The notes under the pieces: generated by a model
The model's database searches: none
Seen by the model: only the letters and a program-made list of their open reading frames with translations
What the model was told of the DNA's origin: nothing
Made by a program: the position numbers and the translations under genes
Part shown: positions 42,038 to 51,128 of the stretch, piece after piece
How the letters are laid out: each line of letters starts with the position of its first letter
Position numbering within the stretch: the first letter of the stretch is position 1
Assembly: GCF_001083785.1 (NCBI RefSeq)
Contig: NZ_LAVL01000004.1
Location: 62,001-126,000 of the forward strand
DNA: 64,000 nucleotides
Reading direction: 5' to 3'
Source of the DNA: Nonomuraea sp. SBT364
Lineage (GTDB): Bacteria > Actinomycetota > Actinomycetes > Streptosporangiales > Streptosporangiaceae

Positions 42038-42700
42038 CTATGTGTGGTCCAGGTGCTCCAGCAGGTCATCACGCAGGTCGACGACGTGTTCGCGGGCGGA
42101 CTGCTCGGCCCGGCCGAGGTCCCCGGAAGCGAGCGCGTCGAAGAACTGACGGTGCGTCCGGTAGACCTGCGCGCCGGACTCGTAGAACTGCCGGTGCATG
42201 CGGAATGTCTGCAGGAGCGGTACGCGGAGACCCTCCCAGGTCCGCATGAGCAGGGGGCTCCCGGCCAGCCGGAAGATGGTCTCGTGGAACTCCATGTCGA
42301 TGGTGACGAGAGCGGCCCAGTCGTCGTCCCTGGAGGCCTTGTCCATCTCGCGCAGGATGTCGTTCAGGGCGGCGAGGTGTCCGGGGTCACGATGGGCCAG
42401 GAGGAAGCGCACGGCCACCGGCTCCAGCGCCTGCCTGATCTCGATGACGTGGGCCGCGTCGGTCTTGGACAGCGTGGCGACGCGGGCGCCGCGGCGGGGA
42501 ATGAGGTGAACGAGCCCTTCACCCTGCAACTGCCGGAGCGCGTCGCGGATGGGGCCGCGGCTGAGACCGAACTTCTCGGCCAGATCGCGTTCCGTCAGAT
42601 GATCGCCGTCCCTGTAGCGGCCGGCCAGGATGTCCTCGCGCAGGCGGCCGGTCACCTCTCCGCCGAGTCCGGTGAAGGTGATCCGGGAGGTGTCACTCAC
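42038..42700 (-). CDS. GntR-family regulator (FadR/FCD subfamily)
   Basis: A 220-aa regulator: winged helix at residues about 15-75 (GRLREDILAGRYRDGDHLTE, RDLAEKFGLSRGPIRDALRQ) and FCD effector domain (HVIEIRQALEPVAVRFLLAH, MEFHETIFRLAGSPLL). GTG at 42700 overlaps the VOC gene stop as GTGA, so the pair is coupled. It probably senses the ligand of the VOC enzyme. The gene's longer open frame upstream is a shadow of the VOC gene. Confidence 0.9.
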   Translation of the reverse strand: MSDTSRITFTGLGGEVTGRLREDILAGRYRDGDHLTERDLAEKFGLSRGPIRDALRQLQGEGLVHLIPRRGARVATLSKTDAAHVIEIRQALEPVAVRFLLAHRDPGHLAALNDILREMDKASRDDDWAALVTIDMEFHETIFRLAGSPLLMRTWEGLRVPLLQTFRMHRQFYESGAQVYRTHRQFFDALASGDLGRAEQSAREHVVDLRDDLLEHLDHT

Positions 42701-43146
42701 GGCTCCTCCCCCGGTTCGCAGGCGAACTCGACCAGGCAGCCGTCCGGATCGCGGAAGTAGACGCTGGTGCGCCACTCGCGGGCGCACTCCTCCCTCGCCG
42801 GTCCGTGCACGATGGGCACATTCGCGGTGGTGAGCAGCTCGATCGCCTCCGCGACAGGTCGCGGGAACCGCAAGCAGAAGTCTGCCGCCCCGGCGCGGGG
42901 CGAGGCGGCTCGTGGCGCGGCGGGCGTCTCGGCCGGGTGAATGTTGATCTTCCAGGGGCCGAACAGCACCGACGGGTAGAGGGCCGAGCCGGCACGCCAC
43001 TCCGCGAGCCGATGAGGCGTGCCCCCCAGGACGTCGGTGTAGAACGCCACGGTGCGCTCGACGTCTTGAGCAACCAGGACGATGTGATCGAGCTCGAGTT
43101 CGAGCCGGGGCGGAGTCGCTGCCGCCGCTTCGCTGTCTAGGGTCAC
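42697..43146 (-). CDS. VOC-family (glyoxalase/dioxygenase-like) protein
   Basis: A 149-aa vicinal oxygen chelate fold: LELDHIVLVAQDVERTVAFY (first His), a middle INIHPAE, SPRAGAADFCLRF and FRDPDGCLVEFACE (metal Glu). The start was set at GTG 43146 because upstream sequence is a promoter region; AUG starts further up would extend into it. It is encoded just upstream of and overlapping a GntR regulator (GTGA). Substrate unknown; a 1,2-addition or dioxygenase role is plausible. Confidence 0.85.
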   Translation of the reverse strand: MTLDSEAAAATPPRLELELDHIVLVAQDVERTVAFYTDVLGGTPHRLAEWRAGSALYPSVLFGPWKINIHPAETPAAPRAASPRAGAADFCLRFPRPVAEAIELLTTANVPIVHGPAREECAREWRTSVYFRDPDGCLVEFACEPGEEP

Positions 43147-43157
43147 AACGCCATGGT

Positions 43158-43188
43158 AATTGGTTAACCATTGACAGTTGACCAAATT
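43158..43188. promoter_or_regulatory. GntR operator candidate / promoter of the VOC-GntR operon
   Basis: TGGTTAACCA (43161-43170) is a perfect 10-bp palindrome with a TGGT...ACCA core like FadR-type GntR sites. A second TTGGTCAA on the minus strand (complement of 43180-43187) lies 18 bp away. Both fall just upstream of the VOC start, suggesting autoregulation by the GntR protein. Confidence 0.5.
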
Positions 43189-43598
43189 GCCGGGCGCTGC
43201 GGCTGGGGCAGGAAGGCGGGCGGCAGGCGTGCGATCACCGCCCACGTCGCCTCATGAGTGCTCGCCTGGGCACGATCTTGTTGGTGCGTCGGGCACCGGC
43301 AAGACCCCTGCACTCCCCCAGTTCGGCCACCGGCACCTCGCCGCGCGCGGCCGGCGTCAACAGCGCGTCGGTGGCGGACACCGCACGCGGCGCTTGCGCG
43401 AGGCTGCCGCCGTGCTCGGGCGGCTCTTCGGACAGCGTCCGGCCGTCCTGCGGGGAGGCGAATGCCAGGAAGGTGCGCCGCAGACCACGTCCGTGGATGT
43501 GGTTGCTGAGCAGGCCACCGCTCCCCGCATGGCGTTTCGGGTCTACGTGAGCAGTGGCCTGGCGACGCGAGCTCGAATGGCCGGCGCGTTCGCGGGTG
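43189..43598. other. non-coding stretch of about 410 bp
   Basis: No gene was found between the VOC promoter and the small secreted peptide. A minus-strand frame (43627-43235) reads HIHGRGLRRTFLAFASPQDG and SATDALLTPAARGEVPVAEL but has no start with ribosome site and no match. Confidence 0.35.
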
Positions 43599-43733
43599 CT
43601 ACATGTCGCGGTTGTCGGGCGTGTCACCCGTCACGGTGGACACGGTGCCCGCGCTCGCCGGTGCGGCGACCGCCGCGGCGACCCCGCCGACCAGGAGCGC
43701 AGCCGCGATAGTGGTCATGAAGATGCGCTTCAT
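43599..43733 (-). CDS. tiny secreted peptide precursor, 44 aa
   Basis: ATG at 43733 with GGAGG 5-6 nt upstream gives MKRIFMTTIAAALLVGGVAA, a textbook signal peptide with hydrophobic core and a cleavage zone near APASAG, then a mature tail of about 16 residues (GTVSTVTGDTPDNRDM). The longer in-frame ORF to 43835 lacks a ribosome site. Function is unknown; too short for a known enzyme. Confidence 0.65.
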   Translation of the reverse strand: MKRIFMTTIAAALLVGGVAAAVAAPASAGTVSTVTGDTPDNRDM

Positions 43734-44190
43734 GAGTCCCTCCGATTCCTCGTAGTAATGACACAAAGAATCTTCGCCGTGTACGGGTGTCCCGGCGAGG
43801 ACATTGACTGCCGATTTGCGCCAGGATCCTGCCATTCGGCATCGTCCTCGCTCCTACGGCTCGTCGGACGCGCGATGCTCGTGTGTCGTCGGCTCGGGCG
43901 GCGAGGGGTCTGCATTCGCCGGGCGCCGCCCGAGCTTACCGGCCGGCTGGTGAGCGCACCCGACCGGCGCTTTTCCGCTGCCGCCAATCCTGCGCGGAAC
44001 TCACGAGCGAGGCAGCTCGTGGACGACGTCGGCGCCTGCGGCCGTGCGGCACCCGATACGCAGCAAATGAATTCCCACTCCACGGTCAGATGACAGCCTT
44101 TTTGTGGCAAGGACCTGAACTCGCCGACTGCCTTTACATCGCAGCGCGCGATACGGTAGTAAAAAGGCCCGACCGAGCCCGGAGTACATC
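43734..44190. other. 457-bp intergenic region upstream of lsr2
   Basis: It carries the promoters of the small peptide (leftward) and lsr2 (rightward). CACGAGC (44002-44008) and GCTCGTG (44015-44021) form a 7-bp inverted repeat with a 6-nt spacer. AT-rich segments lie near 44090-44170. GGAG precedes the lsr2 ATG by about 7 nt. No gene was recognised. Confidence 0.45.
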
Positions 44191-44532
44191 ATGGCCAAGC
44201 GAATCATCGAATCCTTCATCGACGACATCGACGGCAAGGAAGCGACCGGGACGGCGCGGTTCGCCCTCGACGGCCTGGCCTACGAGATCGACCTGTCGGA
44301 CCAGAACAGGCAAAAGCTGGAGAAGGCCCTTGCGCCCTTCATCACCAAAGCCCGTCCCGTGCGGACGCCGCGCAACCCCCGTCGCGTACGAGCTTCGAGC
44401 GGGAATGCGCCCGCGCTGAGCCGAGAGAAGTCCGCCGAAATCCGGCAGTGGGCCAAGTCGCAGAATCTCGAGATCAACGAGCGCGGCCGGATCCCGGCCG
44501 GCGTCGTGCAGAAGTACGAGGCCGCTCACTGA
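44191..44532 (+). CDS. lsr2: Lsr2-family nucleoid-associated protein
   Basis: A 113-aa H-NS-like DNA-bridging protein. The N-terminal dimerisation domain is clear (ESFIDDIDGKEATGTARFAL, DGLAYEIDLSDQNRQKLEKA), a basic linker follows, and the C-terminal DNA-binding domain carries SREKSAEIRQWAKSQNLEI and the minor-groove AT-hook-like ERGRIPAGVV (RGR 98-100). It binds AT-rich DNA, silences acquired genes and organises the chromosome. Standing alone with its own promoter, it may be one of several Lsr2 paralogues usual in actinobacteria. Confidence 0.93.
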   Translation: MAKRIIESFIDDIDGKEATGTARFALDGLAYEIDLSDQNRQKLEKALAPFITKARPVRTPRNPRRVRASSGNAPALSREKSAEIRQWAKSQNLEINERGRIPAGVVQKYEAAH

Positions 44533-45007
44533 CGTCTCCACTGGTCGTCGCGGCGGGCGCCCATGCCGCGTGATCCCATCGAAGACGGCAGAAGACATTG
44601 AAGAGGATCGCCGGCTTTTCGAATGCGATCGAGAGATCGCCGGATGCCGGTCGGGTCCGGCGGGATCGCATGGCCACATTCTCCAGAGCCATGGTCATGG
44701 GGTCAGCGTAGTGCCGATGTGGCCATGGCTGTCCGGCTGAAGCCGAGGTACGCCTGCACGACCTCCCGGCCCTCGTGTCGGCTGCTCAAGCGAGGTCCGG
44801 TTTCAGGAAATCTACACTGTAAAGGCGGCCGGTGAGCTCGCCATCGCGGACCCTGCCGCTCTGTGGAGAGGTCGCGGATTCACCTGCGCGATGCCGGCCG
44901 GGCCTGGTACGGCCCCGGGTCCGGCGGGTAGCCGGTCGAGGGAGCGGAGTCCGCTACATTGGCCTCTCTCAGCGGGCCGGACGGGCCAACGAAGAGGGGA
45001 AGTTCCC
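44533..45007. other. 475-bp intergenic region, lsr2 to RidA
   Basis: No convincing gene. TACACTGTA at 44813-44821 is a 4-1-4 palindrome (contains TACAGTGT on the minus strand), similar to sites at 12727 and 28789. A minus-strand frame 44698-44474 reads MTMALENVAMRSRRTR but has no family match. The RidA ribosome site GAGGGG lies just before 45008. Confidence 0.4.
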
Positions 45008-45409
45008 ATGACACTGGAATCCATAAATCCTGAGGAGATGGAGCCGCCGGTGACGTACAGTCACGTTATCGTTGCCACCGGCACTCGAATGGTTTTCGTC
45101 GCAGGTCAGGTGGCCGAGGACAAGGAAGGCAACATCGTCGGACACGGCGACATGACGGCTCAGGCCCACCAGGTGTTCGCAAACATCGGCCACGCGCTCG
45201 CCGCAGCCGGTGCCCGACCCGACCAGGTGACCAAGCTGACGATCTTCGTCGCCAACTACAAACGTGAACACCTCGCGAACATCGAGCAGGGGAGAGTCGC
45301 GTTGTTCGGTGACCACAAGCCGACCGACACGCTGGTGGGAGTTGCCGCGCTGTCCAGGCCGGAGTATCTCCTCGAAGTCGACGCTGTTGCGGTCATCGAC
45401 GCAGTTTGA
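45008..45409 (+). CDS. RidA-family (YjgF/UK114) protein
   Basis: A 133-aa protein of the RidA family: SHVIVATGTRMVFVAGQVAE, DMTAQAHQVFANIGHALAAA and a C-terminal LSRPEYLLEVDAVAVI. The family arginine normally near residue 105 that binds carboxylates is not clearly present in KPTDTLVGVAAL, so it may belong to a RidA-like group without enamine deaminase activity. The ATG at 45008 has GAGGGGAAG upstream. Convergent with the ABM-like gene. Confidence 0.85.
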   Translation: MTLESINPEEMEPPVTYSHVIVATGTRMVFVAGQVAEDKEGNIVGHGDMTAQAHQVFANIGHALAAAGARPDQVTKLTIFVANYKREHLANIEQGRVALFGDHKPTDTLVGVAALSRPEYLLEVDAVAVIDAV

Positions 45410-45414
45410 CCGAT

Positions 45415-45433
45415 CCTCGTCTGCGAGACGGGC
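45415..45433. terminator. weak hairpin between convergent genes
   Basis: CGTCT-GCG-AGACG (45418-45430), extended by a wobble pair and one GC pair, lies between the RidA stop and the ABM stop. Tentative. Confidence 0.25.
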
Positions 45434-45475
45434 GTGGCACATTGTCCGGTGAATGCGCATTCCGGTCCGGTTGAC

Positions 45476-45799
45476 TCACGACTCCCCGTACCACGGCTGA
45501 ATCGCGGAACACTCCTGGTGCAGCACGATCGGATCAGGGATGAGCCCGTATCGGGCGTCGCCCGGGTACATCACCGCTCTGTGCGGTGTGTCGCCCGCGA
45601 ATCGGCGGATGGACGCCCAGTCCTCCCAGTAACTTTGCAGGAAGACGTGAGCATAATCATCCTGTGTCGCGCACCGGAAGAATACGCCGAGGTTTCCGGG
45701 AAGTGCCTTGATCTCGTCGATGACCACGTCCTGAAAGTGCTGCTCGAACGCTCTGCTGGACTCGATCGGCACGACGCCGTGCCATGAACGAAGAATCAT
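45476..45799 (-). CDS. ABM (antibiotic biosynthesis monooxygenase-like) domain protein
   Basis: A 107-aa ferredoxin-like fold: MILRSWHGVVPIESSRAFEQ, HFQDVVIDEIKALPGNLGVF and a central VFLQSYWEDWASIRRFAGD. This matches the dimeric alpha+beta ABM family, which includes small cofactor-free monooxygenases and detoxifiers of quinone-type compounds. Its size is normal. It converges on the RidA gene. Function remains unknown. Confidence 0.8.
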   Translation of the reverse strand: MILRSWHGVVPIESSRAFEQHFQDVVIDEIKALPGNLGVFFRCATQDDYAHVFLQSYWEDWASIRRFAGDTPHRAVMYPGDARYGLIPDPIVLHQECSAIQPWYGES

Positions 45800-46217
45800 C
45801 GGGGCATTCTAAGGCCTGGATCAGGAGGCTTCGAATCCATAAATGGCCCCTGTAGGTGCGGCTTGCGGTTGGCCGCCTGATCGGACTTCTCCGGGTTGAC
45901 CGCCTTGATGCCGCACCCGACCGGGTGCGTGGCCGGCCCACCGGCGTGCGGCCTGCCGCCGCGGATCACGTACGGCGAATCCCTCTGATGCCAACTTCGT
46001 ACAGGCCCTGGTGCGGAGAACGAAGCCGCGACCCCGGGCCGGGCAATGTTGGCAGCAATCCAGCGAAAAGAAGTAATTTTCCACCTTGTGTGCGGCAAAT
46101 GCTGCGTCTGATGCTTATGTTCGCATTACGTGGTTCGTTCTGAACCGCTTCGTGCACCAAGCGGGGCGGCCGAACCACGCGTGACCGCCTCCGCGTCTCT
46201 GCGAGCGGGGAGAACGA
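45800..46217. other. 418-bp intergenic region before the LamG gene
   Basis: No gene was recognised. A minus-strand frame near 45990-45830 (DSPYVIRGGRPHAGGPATHP) has no known match. The AT-richest part, about 46070-46140, lies before the GGGGAG ribosome site of the large exported gene and probably holds its promoter. Confidence 0.4.
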
Positions 46218-49200
46218 ATGTTGCGACAAGGGCTGGTCGTGGCAACTGCGGTGATCATACTGGCAGGGGGCGTCGCCCAGCCCGCAGACGCCGCCGCGGC
46301 TACGGGCACGACGGCGCTGGTCCCTGACTGCCGGCCCTCAACAGTTGAGGCGGACGCCGCGCGCGCCATCGCGGAGGCGTGCGGCGAGCCGGTGGAGGTC
46401 GAATCCTTACGGACGCCGACCACTCAGGTTCTCGCCAACCGTGACGGCACCAGCACGGTGGAGATCTACGCCCACCCGCGCTGGGCCCGGCGGGCCGACG
46501 GCTCATGGGCACGGCCGGACGCCGGTCTTGAGGCGCGGGAGGACGGCTCGGTGGCGCCGCGGGCGTCGGCGCTGGGCCTGGTGCTGTCGGGCGGCGGCGC
46601 CGGGCCGCTGCTGCGCGCCAGGCACGAGGGCCGGGACGTGGCGCTGTCGTGGCCCGATCCGCTGCCCGAGCCGGTGCTGGAGGGCGCCCGCGCCACCTAC
46701 CCCGAGGTGCTGGCCGGCGTGGGCCTGGTGGTCACCGCGCGTGACACCGGATTCTCCTTCGTGCTGGTCGTCAAGGACCGGAAGGCGGCGCAGAATCCGC
46801 GGCTGCGCGGCCTGGCGCTGGGCAGTTCCCTGTCAGGGCTGACCTGGCAGAAGGGCGATGACGGCGGCCTGCGGGCAGTGGACGCCAAGGGCAGGACTGT
46901 TCTCGGGGCGCCGGCACCGCGCATGTGGGACTCCGCGGGCACGCGCTCGGCCGGGACGGGGATCGAGGCGGTGGAGCAGCCGGCGCGGGGCGCCGCCGTC
47001 GCGGCGGTGAAGGTGGACCTGGGGGCCGACGGGCGGTTGACGCTCGTGCCGGACCGAGGGCTGCTGACCGACCCGGCGGCGCGCTTCCCGCTGATCGTGG
47101 ACCCGGACATCGGCTACGCCTCCTGGACGATGATCAACGAGTACTCCGGTAACCAGTCGTACTGGAACTATGACCGGCGGGACTGCTCGGGTGCGGCCAA
47201 CAGCGAGTGCGGCAAGGTCGGGTACTACGTCGACCCGGTGCGCTACCGGTCGATGTTCTCCTTCCCGCCCGTCGCGGTGCACGGCAAGGACATCATCGGG
47301 GCGTCGATGTGGATCGACCTGGTGCACTCGGCGTCGTGCACGGCGAGCACGACGGAGATGCGGGTGGTGCACACCGATCTGGGGCCGGGTACCACCTGGG
47401 ACAACACGTGGGCCTCCTGGGAGGGCGGCAACGTCGACACGGTGGTCAACAGCTCCTGCCGCCAGGTGCGGACGCCCACGGAGTTCGATGCGACCTCGGC
47501 GGTGAAGCGTGCGGCGTCGGAGCGGTGGAGCCGTCTCGTCCTGGGGTTGAAGGCGTACGAGGAGGGCTCCGCGGCCGGGTGGAAGAAGTTCGACGCGGTC
47601 ACGGCCAAGCTGGCGGTCACGATGAACTCGCCGCCGGACGCTCCTGGGCCGCTGTTCGTGGACGGCAAGCCGTGTGCCGTCGGCGCGGGACGGCCGTTCG
47701 TCGCGACGCGGTCACCGACGCTTCGCGCGGGGGTGCGGGACGCCGACGGCAACTCGCTCAAGGCGTCGTTCTACTGGCGGCGTGTCCGCGAGGACGGCTC
47801 CCTGTCGCCGGCCCCGCAGGCGCCGAGCAAGGCCGAGCCGGAGGTGCCGTCGGGCAGTACGGCGCAGGTGAACGGCTACCCGGGCGTGCTGGAGCCGGGC
47901 GAGCAGATGGTGGCCACGGGGGACGTCACCCGTGACGGCCGGGCGGACGTGCTCATCCGGGACGGTGACGGCTATCTGTACGCGCTGCCCGGTTGGAGCA
48001 GGCAACTGGCTGAGCGTGTCCCGCTGGGCACCGGGTGGGGCGGGTTCACCGTCGCCGGCGTGACGGACTGGGACAAGGACGGTCGCCCGGACCTTGTGGC
48101 GCGCAACGACGCGACCGGTGAGCTGCGTCTGTATCCGGGGGGCGCGGCGAAGTACACCTTCGACGCTCCGGTGACCATCGGTGTGGGATGGGGTGGTTAC
48201 ACGCTGGCGGGGCTGGCGGACTGGGATCGTGACGGGCATGTCGACGTGATCGCCAGGGACGGCGGCGGGGGGCTGTGGCTGTATCCCGGGGAGAGCAAGC
48301 GGGTCGCCTCGACGCAGCCGCGGGTGACCCTTGGGTCCGGCTGGAACGGGTTCACCTACTTCGGCACGATCGACTGGGATCGTGACGGCGCGCCTGATGT
48401 GCTGGCTCGGGATCCTTCGAACGGCGTCCTGTGGCTGTATCCGGGTTCGGGGGGAAGATCGGCCTATTCCGGGAGTCCGGGGCGGTTCGAGGTCGGTTCG
48501 GGCTGGTACGGCTACCAGGCGTTCACGACGCCTGACATCGACGACGACGGCAAGGCCGACATTGTGGCCGATCCTCCGGACACCACGACGTGGTACGGCT
48601 ACCAGGGCAGCGGCACGCGCTCGGGTGGCGGGTCCCGGTGGCCGATGGCCGCGATCGGTCTCTCGCCGAACAGCACGTACCAGTGGTGGGTCACGGCGGC
48701 CGACTCGCGTGTCAGCGGGCCGGCCTCGCAGACCTGCGAGTTCACCGTCGACGTCGCCAAGCCCGTCACGCCGCGTGTGACATCGGACGTGTACAAGGAG
48801 GGTACCGACGTCTGCGACGGCGGTGCCTGCGGCTCGGTGGGACAGACGGGCAGGTTCACCTTCGCCAGCGCCTCGCCGGACGTCGTGCTCTACAAGTGGG
48901 GGTTCGACGACCCGCCGGCGGCGGACGCCGTCCCGGCGGCGTCGGGCGGCAGCGTGTCGGTGGAGTGGGTGCCGGCACAGGGCGGCCAGACGACCCTGTA
49001 CGTCGCCGCGGTGGACCGCGCGGGCAACGCGAGCCGCAAGGAGTACCGGTTCGTGGTGGGCTCGCCGGCACCTCCGCGGGCGCGGTGGAAGCTGTCGGAC
49101 CCGGCAGGGTCGAGCGTGCTGGCCGACGCGACCGGCAACGGACGGGACCTTACGGTCATGGGCACTCCGGTGCTGGGTGAGCCCGGCCGGTTGGTCCCGG

Positions 49201-50996
49201 GTTTCGACGGTGAGCCGCAGACCGCGATGCGGGTGGACGCGACGAGCGGTTACGCCTCCAGTCCGGATCTGCTTGATACCAGCAGGAGTTTCTCGGTGTC
49301 GGCGTGGGCGATGCTGGGGGGCGAGGGCGTCGATCAGACCGTGGTGGCGAGCCAGGGCAGCCAGCTGGGTCCGTTCTATCTGGGCGCGACCGACCGGTGG
49401 GTGATGCTGGTCCCCTCCCGGGAGACCGACGACGGGCAGGTCGTGTGGTGGCATGCGCGATCTGCCACCGTTCCGCGGGTGGGTGTGTGGACGCATCTGG
49501 CCGGGACCTACGATTCGGCCGCCAAGACGCTGCGCCTGTACGTCAACGGTGTTCTCGAGGGCACGGTGACCGGCGTGACCACCTTCGACGCGTCCGGTGA
49601 GGTGTGGGTGGGCAAGGGCGGGACGCCGTTGCGGGGCTCGGTGGCCGACGTCCGGGTGTGGGACCGGAAGATCACCGACGCGGAGGTGTTCGATCTCGCC
49701 GATCCGATGATCACCGGCCGGGCCGGGGAATGGGATTTCGACGAGGTCTATTCGCGCTCCGCGACCGACACCTCGGGCAAGTTTCGCGACATGCCGTTGT
49801 TCGGCGGGGCGCACATGCCGCCGGGCGGCGGCCATCCGGGATCGGCGTTGCACCTGAACGGCAAGGACGCCTATGCCGCCGTCGACGGGCCGGCACTGCG
49901 TACCGACCAGTCGTTCACCGTGGCGGCGTGGGTGCGGGTCGCGGATCTGAGCCGCGCGCAGACGTTCGTGTCACAGCAGGGTGCCGGAGCCGGGCCCGGG
50001 TTCGCGTTGTCGTACGATCCCGCGGACAACGGCAGGTGGGTGTGGTCGGTGCCGGCCTCGCCCGCTGACACCACCAACGTCACCTCCGCGGCGGTGGCGG
50101 CGGTGACCCCGGCCGATTACCACCATCTGACGGGGGTGCTGGACGTCCAGACGCGGTCGTTGCGGCTGTACGTGGACAGGAAGTTGCAGACGACCGCGCG
50201 GCTGAACGCGGCCTGGCAGCCGTGGCAGGCCGAAGGCGCGCTGCTGGTGGGGCGGGCGCATCAGGGCACCACCCCTGCGGCGTTCGTCGACGGCGCTGTG
50301 GACGGCGTCCGCCTGTTCCAGGGCGTGGTGTCCGACGTGTCCCGGATCGGGAGCGTGAACCGGTCGACCTTCACCGACACCTTCAGTGACGGCTCCACCG
50401 GCGGGTGGAAGCACTACAACGGCGCCTGGTCGGAGTCCGGGGGTGTCCTGTCGGTGAACTCCGGTGAGGGGCACCGCGCGGTGGTGGACGGCGCGTGGGT
50501 GGACTTCGCCGACTTCACCTTCGAAGCTGACGTCCGGATCGCCTCGGCGTCGGGCGAGGCCGGCGTCGTCTTCCGCAACACGGCCGACGACTACGGCTTG
50601 GACGCCTACCGGGGCTACTACGCCGGGTTCGACGGGACGTCCATGGTGCTGGGCCGGATGGACACCGCCTGGAAGGTGCTGTCACGGGTGCCCGTAGCCG
50701 CGGCGGCGGGGGCGTTCCATCACCTCAAGGTGGTGGCGCACTCGGGGCGGATCCAGGTGTTCTTCGGCGACGCGGCCACCCCGCAGATCGACGTGGTCGA
50801 CACCGGCTTCCGGTCCGGCGGGATCGGGGTGCGAGCGGTCCGCACCGGAGCGGCGTTCGACAACGTGTCGGTGGTGAGGAACACCGTTCCGAAGGCCGGC
50901 ACGCTGTCGAGCCGGAAACCGGCTGTCGGGTCCGGTGCGGTCCGGCCCGGTCCCGCGATACGGCCTGTCCCGCCACCGGCGGGCTCTGTTTCCTGA
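46218..50996 (+). CDS. very large exported protein with DNRLRE-like, FG-GAP/VCBS and LamG domains
   Basis: A 1592-aa secreted protein. The signal peptide is MLRQGLVVATAVIILAGGVA up to about residue 25 (QPADA). Domains in order: an N-terminal region like the DNRLRE domain of actinobacterial wall-anchored proteins (residues about 290-460, e.g. VDPVRYRSMFSFPPV); four FG-GAP/VCBS repeats at about 570-790 with Ca-binding DWDRDGxxD and LWLYPG; an FnIII-like segment; two LamG lectin domains (about 950-1165 and 1170-1375); and a third concanavalin-like domain to about 1565 (DTFSDGSTGGWKHYNGAW). The C-terminal 30 residues are proline-rich without an LPxTG. It precedes the RHS gene by 132 bp and probably acts with it at the cell surface. 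Confidence 0.85.
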   Translation: MLRQGLVVATAVIILAGGVAQPADAAAATGTTALVPDCRPSTVEADAARAIAEACGEPVEVESLRTPTTQVLANRDGTSTVEIYAHPRWARRADGSWARPDAGLEAREDGSVAPRASALGLVLSGGGAGPLLRARHEGRDVALSWPDPLPEPVLEGARATYPEVLAGVGLVVTARDTGFSFVLVVKDRKAAQNPRLRGLALGSSLSGLTWQKGDDGGLRAVDAKGRTVLGAPAPRMWDSAGTRSAGTGIEAVEQPARGAAVAAVKVDLGADGRLTLVPDRGLLTDPAARFPLIVDPDIGYASWTMINEYSGNQSYWNYDRRDCSGAANSECGKVGYYVDPVRYRSMFSFPPVAVHGKDIIGASMWIDLVHSASCTASTTEMRVVHTDLGPGTTWDNTWASWEGGNVDTVVNSSCRQVRTPTEFDATSAVKRAASERWSRLVLGLKAYEEGSAAGWKKFDAVTAKLAVTMNSPPDAPGPLFVDGKPCAVGAGRPFVATRSPTLRAGVRDADGNSLKASFYWRRVREDGSLSPAPQAPSKAEPEVPSGSTAQVNGYPGVLEPGEQMVATGDVTRDGRADVLIRDGDGYLYALPGWSRQLAERVPLGTGWGGFTVAGVTDWDKDGRPDLVARNDATGELRLYPGGAAKYTFDAPVTIGVGWGGYTLAGLADWDRDGHVDVIARDGGGGLWLYPGESKRVASTQPRVTLGSGWNGFTYFGTIDWDRDGAPDVLARDPSNGVLWLYPGSGGRSAYSGSPGRFEVGSGWYGYQAFTTPDIDDDGKADIVADPPDTTTWYGYQGSGTRSGGGSRWPMAAIGLSPNSTYQWWVTAADSRVSGPASQTCEFTVDVAKPVTPRVTSDVYKEGTDVCDGGACGSVGQTGRFTFASASPDVVLYKWGFDDPPAADAVPAASGGSVSVEWVPAQGGQTTLYVAAVDRAGNASRKEYRFVVGSPAPPRARWKLSDPAGSSVLADATGNGRDLTVMGTPVLGEPGRLVPGFDGEPQTAMRVDATSGYASSPDLLDTSRSFSVSAWAMLGGEGVDQTVVASQGSQLGPFYLGATDRWVMLVPSRETDDGQVVWWHARSATVPRVGVWTHLAGTYDSAAKTLRLYVNGVLEGTVTGVTTFDASGEVWVGKGGTPLRGSVADVRVWDRKITDAEVFDLADPMITGRAGEWDFDEVYSRSATDTSGKFRDMPLFGGAHMPPGGGHPGSALHLNGKDAYAAVDGPALRTDQSFTVAAWVRVADLSRAQTFVSQQGAGAGPGFALSYDPADNGRWVWSVPASPADTTNVTSAAVAAVTPADYHHLTGVLDVQTRSLRLYVDRKLQTTARLNAAWQPWQAEGALLVGRAHQGTTPAAFVDGAVDGVRLFQGVVSDVSRIGSVNRSTFTDTFSDGSTGGWKHYNGAWSESGGVLSVNSGEGHRAVVDGAWVDFADFTFEADVRIASASGEAGVVFRNTADDYGLDAYRGYYAGFDGTSMVLGRMDTAWKVLSRVPVAAAAGAFHHLKVVAHSGRIQVFFGDAATPQIDVVDTGFRSGGIGVRAVRTGAAFDNVSVVRNTVPKAGTLSSRKPAVGSGAVRPGPAIRPVPPPAGSVS
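47910..48620 (+). repeat. four tandem FG-GAP/VCBS coding repeats
   Basis: Repeats of about 50 codons share G-x-G-W-x-G-F/Y, a DWD-x-D-G-x-x-D loop, ARD and LWLYPG: near 48019-48141, 48180-48290, 48330-48444, and a degenerate fourth from 48495. The D-x-D-x-D-G loop suggests Ca binding and a beta-propeller. Confidence 0.75.
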
Positions 50997-51128
50997 CCGC
51001 TCCCATCCAGCGTCGCACGCTTCGTGAGCGGGCGGCGGACACCTGACCGACCCGGTCCTCATTTTCACCCCGGCGGGGACGTGCGCCGGGCATGTCAGCA
51101 CGCAGTTCGGTTCGAGGCAAGGACAGAC

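Noticed and set aside
47712..49853. Minus-strand open frame of 713 codons inside the LamG gene
   Set aside because: A shadow of the FG-GAP and LamG coding strand; Arg/His-rich, no domain.
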